Source: Nitrosopumilaceae archaeon
GTDB lineage: Archaea; Thermoproteota; Nitrososphaeria; Nitrososphaerales; Nitrosopumilaceae
Direction of reading: 5' to 3'
Assembly: GCA_013867245.1 (NCBI GenBank)
Contig: JACENB010000172.1
Location: 1-11,156 of the forward strand
Length of the DNA stretch: 11,156 nt
Below, one piece after another: positions 1-6,648 of the stretch (position 1 is the stretch's first letter; every line of letters starts with the position of its first letter). The notes under the pieces are model-generated. The model searched no databases, had not been told where the DNA came from, and saw only the letters and a program-made list of their open reading frames with translations. Position numbers and translations under genes: made by a program.

Positions 1-1
1 T

Positions 2-619
2 CGAATACTCAAGCAAATTGCTCGAGCCTGCAAAAATAATGAAGTAATTAGTAATTATGAACGAAATTATGTTCAAAAATTAGCTGAACAACATTTGGGT
101 AAAAAACCATTAACCAATAAAAAACCTGAAACAATTACGCCTGAAATACCTAGAATTGAAATCCCAAAACCTGAACCTCTTGTCACAACACAACTATCAC
201 AACCTAACAATCATTCAAAATCAAAAAACTCCAAATTATTTTTAGGATTTGGAGGTATTGCAGTAGTGATAATTATTGCAGCAGCATTTTTACTTTCTAA
301 TAATATTGATCCATCTCAATCTAATACGGTAACTGAAATTAAAATAGAGTTATCTGTTCAAACTGATTTATCTTCTTATTCTAAATCTGATTTGATTTCT
401 ATTAGTGGTGTATCACTAAATTCTAATATTGTAAATTTATCGATTTTAAATCCAAACAATGATCTCGTATGGGCTGAACAGATTTCTGTAAAATCAGATG
501 GGCGATATTCAACATTAGCTATAGCTGATGGTGAAGGATGGGAAAATTCTGGTATATATAATATTAAAGTTGAAGATGCGGCAGAAACAAAATTAATAAA
601 ATTTACATTTAACTCATAA
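2..619 (+). CDS. Membrane-anchored protein with outer beta-rich domain (5' partial)
   Basis: The reading frame is open from base 2 to the stop at 617-619, so the true start lies left of the window; a TTG at base 95 is only an internal codon. Of 205 visible codons, about the first 31 are charged and probably cytoplasmic. A Pro/Lys-rich linker follows, then one hydrophobic helix at roughly bases 236-298 (FGGIAVVIIIAAAFLL), then about 95 residues likely outside the membrane. The outer part ends in a Trp, SGIY and alternating-hydrophobic pattern (WENSGIYNIKVE) like the beta-sandwich modules common in thaumarchaeal surface proteins. A lysine-rich stretch before the helix and none after it supports N-in, C-out topology. 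No enzyme motif is visible. Its 3' end overlaps the convergent nuclease-like gene by 6 bp. Function unknown; the surface location is an inference. Confidence 0.75.
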   Translation, partial: RILKQIARACKNNEVISNYERNYVQKLAEQHLGKKPLTNKKPETITPEIPRIEIPKPEPLVTTQLSQPNNHSKSKNSKLFLGFGGIAVVIIIAAAFLLSNNIDPSQSNTVTEIKIELSVQTDLSSYSKSDLISISGVSLNSNIVNLSILNPNNDLVWAEQISVKSDGRYSTLAIADGEGWENSGIYNIKVEDAAETKLIKFTFNS

Positions 620-1195
620 ATTTTCAAATTCTTTCCAATGTGTATCTATGAGTTCTCGTAATTCCTCTACACTAATTTCTTCCATATATTCACGATAAAC
701 TATGAATTTATTTTGTTTATTGAGATTCTCACCATAAACATCTCTAGTATTTTTTGGAATAATGTTGTTTGACCATTGACTCATTTCAAAAATCCATATT
801 GATGAATCTGGATTAGAAAAATCAATATCATCGCATCCTATAATATACAAATAACATTTTGTAGTTTGATTTAATTTTTCATAGAGTTTTTCATAAGCTA
901 TTATTTGCCCTTGTGGGATGTTGATTTTATCATTATGAAATCCTTTGAATTCTAAAATTATAAAACTGCCTTTATGTTCAATTAACCAATCAATATCTGT
1001 CCCTCCAGATGCTAACATTCCATGTACGATTATCTCTCCTAATACCTCTCTACCACGAGTAAACTCTGATTCATCAAAAATTTGATATTTTGCTTTAGAA
1101 CTTTTACGAAAACCTTTTTCATATGAATTTTGTGCCTGATTTATTACTTTTTTTTCATATATTGTATCTATAATGTCATTTGTTTCATCAGTCAT
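614..1195 (-). CDS. PD-(D/E)XK nuclease-like protein
   Basis: A 193-residue protein starting at an ATG, with the signature of the PD-(D/E)XK nuclease fold. Visible elements are a helix with Glu54 (GREVLGEIIVHG), a GGTDID segment giving Asp67/Asp69, a hydrophobic strand ending in ExK (Glu82 and Lys84 of IILEFKG), and a downstream QxxxY (Gln97 to Tyr101). This order of Glu, Asp, ExK and QxxxY is the RecB-like arrangement of metal-dependent DNA or RNA nucleases. No helicase or specificity domain is attached, so the substrate cannot be read from the sequence; a repair nuclease, a restriction-type enzyme or a defence component are all possible. It is transcribed toward the membrane-protein gene, with overlapping 3' ends, and has a probable TATA box of its own. 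The family call is from motifs alone, without an alignment. Confidence 0.7.
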   Translation of the reverse strand: MTDETNDIIDTIYEKKVINQAQNSYEKGFRKSSKAKYQIFDESEFTRGREVLGEIIVHGMLASGGTDIDWLIEHKGSFIILEFKGFHNDKINIPQGQIIAYEKLYEKLNQTTKCYLYIIGCDDIDFSNPDSSIWIFEMSQWSNNIIPKNTRDVYGENLNKQNKFIVYREYMEEISVEELRELIDTHWKEFENL

Positions 1196-1219
1196 TATTT
1201 TATTTTTTTTTAATCTATG

Positions 1220-1227
1220 ATAAAATA
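1220..1227 (-). promoter_or_regulatory. Probable TATA box of the nuclease-like gene
   Basis: On the - strand this reads TATTTTAT and its centre is about 28 nt upstream of the ATG at 1195, the spacing expected for an archaeal TATA box feeding a leaderless or nearly leaderless transcript. The region is very AT-rich, so chance matches are common. Confidence 0.4.
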
Positions 1228-1264
1228 TCTTGTAAAATTTTGTACAGTTAACTATTCCAGTATT

Positions 1265-1486
1265 TCATCTTGAACAAAATTCGTTATTTTGATCTTTATA
1301 CAGTATGAAATATTCATCTTGAACCTTCCTATCTTTTTTTGCAGTTAGTGCATCTTGATACATATCAAAATGCTCAACTATGTATAATTGATTTCCTGGA
1401 TTTTCAAAATAATCAATTCCAACTAAATTAAATCCTGTTTCTGGAGTCAAGTTAATTTTTTCTTTTTCAAATTTATTATTAGACAT
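1265..1486 (-). CDS. Small conserved-looking hypothetical protein (73 aa)
   Basis: A 73-residue, charged, soluble protein with ATG start and TGA stop. The first 15 residues are polar and Lys/Glu-rich; the rest alternates hydrophobic and charged residues (YFENPGNQLYIVEHF, then an Ala/Lys/Asp-rich helix, then EYFILYKDQ), fitting a small alpha/beta domain with a strand-helix-strand core. I recognise no named family, and there are no metal-binding Cys/His clusters, membrane segments or signal peptide. It starts 10 nt after the tbp stop on the same strand, so it may be cotranscribed with tbp, although a weak TATA-like element also lies in the last codons of tbp. The real-gene call rests on plausible protein composition, tight packing and lack of a competing frame. 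Confidence 0.65.
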   Translation of the reverse strand: MSNNKFEKEKINLTPETGFNLVGIDYFENPGNQLYIVEHFDMYQDALTAKKDRKVQDEYFILYKDQNNEFCSR

Positions 1487-1496
1487 ATTTTTTTAA

Positions 1497-2057
1497 TTAA
1501 TCGTAAATCATTAAATTTTTTTCTTCTAATAATGAATGTAAATTATGCACCGATCTATACACTTCTGTTTCTTTTTTAGCCCCTGTACAAACAAGTTTTC
1601 CTGATGCAAAAACTAACATGACTGTTTTTGGGTCAAGCATTCTGTGAATCAGACCTGGGAATTGTTCAGGTTCATACATGCTTCTTGGAAGTGTTCTTGC
1701 AGATTTTTCTAAATGAATTTTACCACCAAGACTAATTGATGAAACGATATTTTGTATAGAAATTATGGCATCCTTTTTAATTTTGATCTTTGATTTTCTT
1801 AATTTTTGAACAACTGTGTTTACAGCTGTAATTGCTAATTCTTCTGATTTAGCTCCAGTACATACCATTTTACCTGTTCTAAAAATCAGAGTTGCAGTTT
1901 TTGGTTTTGTTAATCTAAAAACTAATCCTGGAAATTGTTCTGGATTGTATTCTGTCTCTGGAAATTTTTTTGTAATCTCGTTCAAGTCCATTTTTTGATC
2001 AACTGATGCTGATGCAACTACATTCACTACACTAACAATTGGTTTTGTTTGTGGCAT
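1497..2057 (-). CDS. tbp: TATA-binding protein (TBP)
   Basis: General transcription factor that binds the promoter TATA box and recruits TFB and RNA polymerase. From the chosen ATG it has 186 residues, normal for archaeal TBP. Two direct repeats form the saddle: residues about 8-90 and 99-180, each with EQFPGL (40-45 and 131-136) and a K(M/L)VCTGAK motif (63-70 and 154-161). The open frame extends 26 codons further to an ATG at 2135, but that extension would overlap the ASCH gene by 19 bp, resembles no TBP, and contains the probable promoter: a TATATATA element centred about 27 nt before the ATG at 2057. I therefore place the start at 2057. The acidic tail of many euryarchaeal TBPs is absent; the protein ends in NLMIYD. 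Confidence 0.95.
   Translation of the reverse strand: MPQTKPIVSVVNVVASASVDQKMDLNEITKKFPETEYNPEQFPGLVFRLTKPKTATLIFRTGKMVCTGAKSEELAITAVNTVVQKLRKSKIKIKKDAIISIQNIVSSISLGGKIHLEKSARTLPRSMYEPEQFPGLIHRMLDPKTVMLVFASGKLVCTGAKKETEVYRSVHNLHSLLEEKNLMIYD
1511..1518 (-). promoter_or_regulatory. Weak TATA-like element before the 73-aa gene
   Basis: AAATTTAA on the - strand lies within the final codons of tbp, centred about 28 nt upstream of the ATG at 1486. The spacing fits a leaderless start, but the sequence is poor as a TATA box and read-through from tbp explains expression equally well. Confidence 0.25.
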
Positions 2058-2080
2058 GCGTGGTTGTTTATATACTTCCT

Positions 2081-2088
2081 TATATATA
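2081..2088 (-). promoter_or_regulatory. TATA box of tbp
   Basis: TATATATA in the context AGTATATATAAGG on the - strand, centred about 27 nt upstream of the ATG at 2057, so transcription should begin at or next to the start codon. A second short TATATAA lies nearer the gene (about 2069-2075) and is too close to drive this start. Because TBP itself binds this box, autoregulation is possible but not shown. Confidence 0.65.
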
Positions 2089-2116
2089 CTAGTGATGTTT
2101 TTTGAAGTTTTTTTCT

Positions 2117-2572
2117 TTAGTGATGACCAACCCATTGATATGTGAACTCCTCTTCAATCATATCGTTTACAATTTTATTTTCTTTAATTTTTATTTTAGG
2201 TAATTCTGTATCAAAAAATTTCAACTTGCCTTTACATGGAATTGGAATTCTTAATGGTTTGACATTTTTTAAAATAAAACCATATGTTGTTTTTTGAAAA
2301 CTTTGTGAAGAAAAGTGTTTATTTTTATCAATTCTAATTTCTTTTAATGATTCATATTTTTTTACATCAAATAGTTCTGCTTTACCTATGATTGCACCAG
2401 TTGTAAACTCTTCATTAATTTTTAATCTTTTACAATCTTCTTTTCTAATTTTAATTGGAGCATGTATTAAAAAAATCCCGCGAAAATTAGTATTCCATTT
2501 TCTTAATTCTATTGTTTTCTTATTTTGGATAATTAAATTTGCAAATGGTTGACAAATTGAAAGACATTTCAT
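2117..2572 (-). CDS. ASCH-domain (PUA-like) protein
   Basis: A 151-residue protein whose whole length looks like one ASCH domain, a PUA-related beta-barrel thought to bind RNA or modified nucleic acid. The N-terminal signature is visible: CLSICQPFANLII, then NKKTIELRKW with conserved Lys, Glu22 and Arg24, then GIFLIHAP. Further on are TTGAIIGKAELFDV (a typical barrel strand) and TYGFILKNVKPL. Some ASCH proteins have amidohydrolase or RNA nuclease activity, so the exact function cannot be assigned. The gene starts at an ATG 27 nt after the stop of the PLP-rhodanese gene and ends 59 nt before the tbp ATG. No Shine-Dalgarno sequence or clear TATA box precedes it, so it may be read from the upstream transcript. 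The neighbours give no functional hint. Confidence 0.8.
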   Translation of the reverse strand: MKCLSICQPFANLIIQNKKTIELRKWNTNFRGIFLIHAPIKIRKEDCKRLKINEEFTTGAIIGKAELFDVKKYESLKEIRIDKNKHFSSQSFQKTTYGFILKNVKPLRIPIPCKGKLKFFDTELPKIKIKENKIVNDMIEEEFTYQWVGHH

Positions 2573-2599
2573 AATTAATTTTAATTAAATTTTTAATAG

Positions 2600-4165
2600 T
2601 TAAAATTGTGATGCTTGTTTAACTAATTCTGAAAGTTGGCTATTTCTAGCTTCAGGAAGTTCTGTAATTCCTCCAATTAAACTATCTGTAACAATTCCTT
2701 TTTCAGCTAATACATTTGCCGCCATTAAAGACGTTCTTCCTGCCATACAAACCATAAGGGATTTACCTTTAGATTCTTGAATTGAATTATTTATCTCATC
2801 AGGAATTCCTTGCCCCGATAATAGTTGTTGTGCGGTTCGAGCATTTGGAATTACAATTTTACTTTTATCTATACCTAAAGATTTTGCAAGTAATTCTATT
2901 CCTCCTTCTTGAGGGGTATATTGAGTGTGTATCCAAATTACTTTATCATACTCTGATGAATTTGAGGCTACTTCCTCTTGTGATACTTGTCCTGGTGGTT
3001 GAATTTTTCCGATTTTTTCTAAATTCTTTCTATATTTTTCTATTCCATCACAAATCATTACTACAAACTTATTTCCTTTCTTTGCACTAACTAGTTGTAA
3101 AGTTGCGTATAATTCCAATGCACTGCTTTCTCCAATATCGTGTCCTTTTTCAACAAAAAATTTCAAAAGTGGCTTTGCTTTTTCAAAATCTACTTCATAT
3201 TCTCCTGCATATTTTTCTGGTTGATAATATTTCAAACCATCTGCGTTGTTATGTGTTCTAATTCCAGCAACGTCTTGACCGCCTGGAGGGAATATTACAT
3301 GAACTCCTTTTTTGTTATATTTTTCTGAAATGTATCTACTTAATCCACCTGATGTTCCACCTGTTCCAAACGTACATAGAATATTAAATTCATCTAAAGA
3401 ATTTCCATCTTCTTGTAATTGCTGATCTATTTCAGCTCCGGTAATTGTTCTATGTGCATTTACATTCAAATCATTATCATATTGTTCTGGACAAAAACAA
3501 TTGTATTTTTTTGAAAGCAATTTTGCTAAATTAATTATATCTTGTTTCCCCAACAGTGCTTCTATCTCTGTAATTGAATTATCAAATATACTAGGATCAA
3601 ATCCTAACTGTGTTAATTGTGAACGAACATTTGCAGCTGTTGCTTTTGCAACCAATTCATCCTTTTTGCCTTCCATTCCTGGAGCTGGACAAATATCCAT
3701 TTCTAAATCCATAATTTTGATACCCATATTTCTTAATTCATGAAAAACACCTTCTTGTAATTTTCTTGAAACAATTGTGACAACTTGTAACCCAAGTTTT
3801 GATAGCATTCCTAATGCAATTCCAAAATTACCTGATGTTGCTTCAATTACTGTTTGACCACTCTTTATTTTTCCAGTACTAATTGCTTCATGAATAATAT
3901 TTGCAGCAGGTCTCACTTTGATTGAACCTGTAAGTAATGTAGAATCTAATTTTCCATAAACTTGTAATTCAGTATCGGAAATATCCAAATTGTAAATTTT
4001 TTTGGCACATTCTTTAAAATCTTCTGTAATATCTACCAAAGGAGTTGCATTAACAATTTTTCCACCTTCTTGATTATTTTCTAAGTGAGGTACTTTATTC
4101 CAAATTTCTGATTCAAATCGCTCAAGAAGAACTTTGTCAACAGTATTATCCTGATTTTGTTCCAA
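2600..4165 (-). CDS. Cysteine-synthase-like PLP enzyme fused to a rhodanese domain
   Basis: A 521-residue two-domain enzyme. Residues about 35-385 form a fold-type II PLP domain: Schiff-base Lys83 in TGSIKVRPA, substrate loop EATSGNFG (108-115), phosphate-binding loop GTGGTSGG (267-274) and ICDGIEKY (371-378) near the pyridine-nitrogen position. Residues about 405-505 are rhodanese-like: IPNARTAQQL resembles the DxR(T/S)xxE entry motif, and CMAGRTS carries the likely persulfide Cys473, followed by a GGI segment. The closest families are cysteine synthase, cystathionine beta-synthase and cysteine desulfhydrase; which reaction it runs is not decided by sequence. Residues about 150-240 are longer than in plain CysK. 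The frame has a stop just upstream, so the TTG at 4165 is the first usable start. It likely handles cysteine or sulfide in the cytoplasm and passes sulfur as persulfide. Confidence 0.85.
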   Translation of the reverse strand: MEQNQDNTVDKVLLERFESEIWNKVPHLENNQEGGKIVNATPLVDITEDFKECAKKIYNLDISDTELQVYGKLDSTLLTGSIKVRPAANIIHEAISTGKIKSGQTVIEATSGNFGIALGMLSKLGLQVVTIVSRKLQEGVFHELRNMGIKIMDLEMDICPAPGMEGKKDELVAKATAANVRSQLTQLGFDPSIFDNSITEIEALLGKQDIINLAKLLSKKYNCFCPEQYDNDLNVNAHRTITGAEIDQQLQEDGNSLDEFNILCTFGTGGTSGGLSRYISEKYNKKGVHVIFPPGGQDVAGIRTHNNADGLKYYQPEKYAGEYEVDFEKAKPLLKFFVEKGHDIGESSALELYATLQLVSAKKGNKFVVMICDGIEKYRKNLEKIGKIQPPGQVSQEEVASNSSEYDKVIWIHTQYTPQEGGIELLAKSLGIDKSKIVIPNARTAQQLLSGQGIPDEINNSIQESKGKSLMVCMAGRTSLMAANVLAEKGIVTDSLIGGITELPEARNSQLSELVKQASQF

Positions 4166-4196
4166 TTTCTCTCAGTTTTTTAAATTTTAGAAGGTC

Positions 4197-4204
4197 ATAT
4201 AAAA
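4197..4204 (-). promoter_or_regulatory. Possible TATA box of the PLP-rhodanese gene
   Basis: TTTTATAT on the - strand, centred about 35 nt upstream of the TTG start at 4165, would give a leader of roughly 8-10 nt containing a weak purine stretch (GAGAG). It lies in the 85-bp gap after the VWA gene. Other A/T-rich stretches nearby compete as candidates. Confidence 0.3.
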
Positions 4205-4250
4205 TATCTGATAGATTTTATGGATTTATTTGATATTTTTACTTCTTGAA

Positions 4251-5813
4251 TTACACATCTAGTAGGTTGATTACTTTATTTGGAATGTCTTTTAGTCTAC
4301 TTACTGCCATGGTTTTATCATATCCTAAATGTTTGAGATTATTTGCAATAGTTGTGGCTCTTACAGTATTTGGCCCTAATCCTAAAGCTACCATGGTAAT
4401 TCCTATTCCTTTAAGTGATTTTGTCATTTTTCTAACTGCATTGGAATCTGATGGTTCTCCGTCTGTTAATGTCAAAAAAATATTTGGTTGTTTTGCTTGA
4501 AGTGTTGAAAACATCTTATCATAAACTTCTGCTAATGGTGTAGAACCATTTGCAACAATTTGCGCCAATCTTTTAGCAGTAATGTTATTCCATTTCATGT
4601 TATCTTCTTTAACAGACCAACAAACTACTGATCTATTTTCAGTACTAAATGCATATACTGCAAATTTTACTCTAAGAAATGCTAAAACTTCACATAATGC
4701 AATTGTTGCTTTTTTATATTCAATTGCATCAGATGAAATGCTTGATGAATGATCCAATAAAATTATGATTTTTGTTTTAATTGATTTTTTAATATCTGTA
4801 AAAAATGGTTCATTTCCCTCAATAAAATTTTCATCATCAAACTCATCCCCTGATCTTAAATGCTGTTCTTTCCAACCTGTTTTCCATTCTTTGAATTTCA
4901 TTTTTAATCCATTTATCAAACTCATATCATAGATTATTGTTTCATCAATATTTTTTGTTGATGGAATTTGTATTCCTACTGATTCTGTTGTTAGTCCTTT
5001 GTTTTCATTTTTTTCATTTTCTTCAATTAACACTTTATATTCATCATAAACATTATCTCCTTTTACAACTGAGGAGGTATCTATTGCACCAAAATCACCT
5101 TCTTTGTTTTTTGCAATAATTTTTAAAACTTTTTTTAATTCTTCTTCTGATAATGCCATGCCTGCTTTCATAAATGCTACTGATATTGGAATCGTTAACA
5201 ACGAATCAATATCTAAAATTTTGATTATTTCAGCTACATTTTTTTCAATCCAACTAGTCTTTTGATTATTTTCAATTGACTCAATTACAATTTTTTTTGC
5301 AAATATTGTTGCTTTTTTGATTTTTTCAAAATGACTTTCTTGTAACTCTCCTTTAATTGCGCCAAACATAAAATATTGATAAAATGCTTCTACGATTCTG
5401 GCTTTACCATAAACTGTGTGCAGTTGTGGTCTTGAAACAAGCATATATGAATAATTGAAAATTATTTCTTCATCCATTCCCTTCCAAATTTTTCTTCCTA
5501 ATTGTTCTACTCTTTTTGTTTCCATTGTATTTAGTATAAATCCAAAAGCATGATCATCACTCAAAATTTTTTCAGAATATTTTATCTTCATTGCTTCATA
5601 CCATGATGATGTTCTAAATTGCCTGTATTTTTGAAAATTATTTCCTATTCGTTTTTCTAATGGTGTCAAAATGACCTTTTTTTCTTTCAATCTTGTTTTT
5701 GTTTGTATGTTGTCTGAAATTTCAATTATGACATTTTCTTTTTCAGACCATCGTCGAATTAGAAAAGTTGCTATTTCTAGTAAAGAATCATTTTGTAATT
5801 GAATTGATTGCAT
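4251..5813 (-). CDS. VWA-domain protein, NorD/CbbO-like partner of the MoxR ATPase
   Basis: A 520-residue protein with a von Willebrand factor A domain in its last ~175 residues. The metal-ion-dependent adhesion site is complete: DHSSS (Asp354, Ser356, Ser358), Thr425 in NGSTPLAE, and Asp451 in LTDGEPSD. The first ~340 residues are charged, mostly helical, and not assignable beyond resembling the long N-terminal part of NorD/CbbO-type proteins; a low-complexity acidic/Lys stretch (residues about 262-275) links the regions. No signal peptide or membrane helix is seen, so it is probably cytoplasmic. Its ATG follows the ATPase stop with no gap (TAAATG), implying translational coupling. In known pairs of this type the VWA protein links the hexameric ATPase to the target enzyme through its metal site; the target here is unknown. 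Confidence 0.85.
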   Translation of the reverse strand: MQSIQLQNDSLLEIATFLIRRWSEKENVIIEISDNIQTKTRLKEKKVILTPLEKRIGNNFQKYRQFRTSSWYEAMKIKYSEKILSDDHAFGFILNTMETKRVEQLGRKIWKGMDEEIIFNYSYMLVSRPQLHTVYGKARIVEAFYQYFMFGAIKGELQESHFEKIKKATIFAKKIVIESIENNQKTSWIEKNVAEIIKILDIDSLLTIPISVAFMKAGMALSEEELKKVLKIIAKNKEGDFGAIDTSSVVKGDNVYDEYKVLIEENEKNENKGLTTESVGIQIPSTKNIDETIIYDMSLINGLKMKFKEWKTGWKEQHLRSGDEFDDENFIEGNEPFFTDIKKSIKTKIIILLDHSSSISSDAIEYKKATIALCEVLAFLRVKFAVYAFSTENRSVVCWSVKEDNMKWNNITAKRLAQIVANGSTPLAEVYDKMFSTLQAKQPNIFLTLTDGEPSDSNAVRKMTKSLKGIGITMVALGLGPNTVRATTIANNLKHLGYDKTMAVSRLKDIPNKVINLLDV

Positions 5814-6608
5814 TTAATTTCCAAACATTGAGGTAATGATGTCGCTTACTTTTTGATATTCAATATTTCCCCATTGTGTATACACATTTCCAAAAACAAT
5901 GTTTGCAGCTTCTTTAGGTGACATTTGTTTATCTAATAATTTTGCAAATGCAATAGTTTCTCTCAAACTTGGTGAGTAAAACAATTCTTCAACTGCTGCG
6001 GCTTGTCTTAATGTATTTGCCAATTTAATGGCCTGGATAATTTCTGAATCATGATTTCCTGAAACATGTTTTTTAACAATTTCTAATTCTACTTCTTCAG
6101 GTGGATATTCTAATCTTATTCGAACTGGAAATCTACTTAGAATTTGTGGTGGAAGTTCTTTTGTTCCACTATGTGTTAATGGATTAATGGTTGCAATCAC
6201 AAACCAATTTTCTTTTGCTTTGATTACTTCCCCCGATGCTTCTTTTAATACAATTTGTCTTCTATCATCTAATGCTTCATCTAATCTAAGTAAAACATCT
6301 GCTTCAGCAGCATTAATTTCATCCAAATATAATACATCTCCATTTCTCATTGATTTAATCAATATGCCTTCATCAAAACTGACTGTTCCATCTGTTAGTG
6401 TTTTTGTACCAATCAAATGACTTTCTCTAGTTCTTAAACTAAAATTAATTGATTCAGAATTAATATTATTATTTTTTGTAAAATTTCTAACTAGTGAAGT
6501 TTTTCCTGTACCTTTTGGTCCAATAACTAGAACAAACAGCCCAGCCTCATACGCTTTTTTGATTATATCACTAGATTTGTTCCAATCTAGATATTGAATT
6601 TCTTCCAA
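5814..6608 (-). CDS. MoxR-family AAA+ ATPase, NorQ/CbbQ-like
   Basis: A 264-residue AAA+ ATPase. Walker A is GPKGTGKTS (30-38), Walker B VLYLDEIN (Asp96, Glu97), sensor 1 lies in ATINP (Asn142), the arginine finger is probably Arg159 in LSRF, and sensor 2 is Arg216 in SPSLRET. The compact size and order match the MoxR/CbbQ/NorQ group, which form hexamers that remodel or activate metal-containing enzymes together with a VWA protein; that partner is the next gene, starting directly after this stop. The start is TTG: an in-frame TAA lies five codons upstream and no ATG or GTG intervenes. A TTAAATAT element about 28 nt upstream suggests a leaderless mRNA beginning at the TTG. Family call firm; substrate unknown. 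Confidence 0.9.
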   Translation of the reverse strand: MEEIQYLDWNKSSDIIKKAYEAGLFVLVIGPKGTGKTSLVRNFTKNNNINSESINFSLRTRESHLIGTKTLTDGTVSFDEGILIKSMRNGDVLYLDEINAAEADVLLRLDEALDDRRQIVLKEASGEVIKAKENWFVIATINPLTHSGTKELPPQILSRFPVRIRLEYPPEEVELEIVKKHVSGNHDSEIIQAIKLANTLRQAAAVEELFYSPSLRETIAFAKLLDKQMSPKEAANIVFGNVYTQWGNIEYQKVSDIITSMFGN

Positions 6609-6632
6609 GGCTTTTTTTCCTTAATTCTAACA

Positions 6633-6640
6633 ATATTTAA
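6633..6640 (-). promoter_or_regulatory. Probable TATA box of the ATPase-VWA operon
   Basis: TTAAATAT on the - strand within the 40-bp gap after the geranylgeranyl reductase gene, centred about 28 nt upstream of the TTG at 6608. The spacing predicts transcription starting at the start codon. Confidence 0.45.
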
Positions 6641-6648
6641 TGTTGGAT

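Noticed and set aside
376..627. 83-codon - strand frame under the membrane protein
   Set aside because: Antisense to the outer domain of the + strand gene and overlaps the end of the nuclease-like gene; no promoter or family features.
1196..1215. T-rich run as a transcription terminator
   Set aside because: The T-run is on the + strand, whose only gene ended 600 bp earlier; on the - strand it is an A-run just before the nuclease-like ATG.
2058..2135. N-terminal 26-codon extension of TBP
   Set aside because: Overlaps the ASCH gene, holds the likely promoter, and is not TBP-like.
4246..4500. 84-codon + strand frame opposite the VWA domain
   Set aside because: It lies wholly in antisense to the MIDAS-containing VWA region, so it is a shadow of the real gene; the same holds for the other + strand frames from 2782 to 10563.
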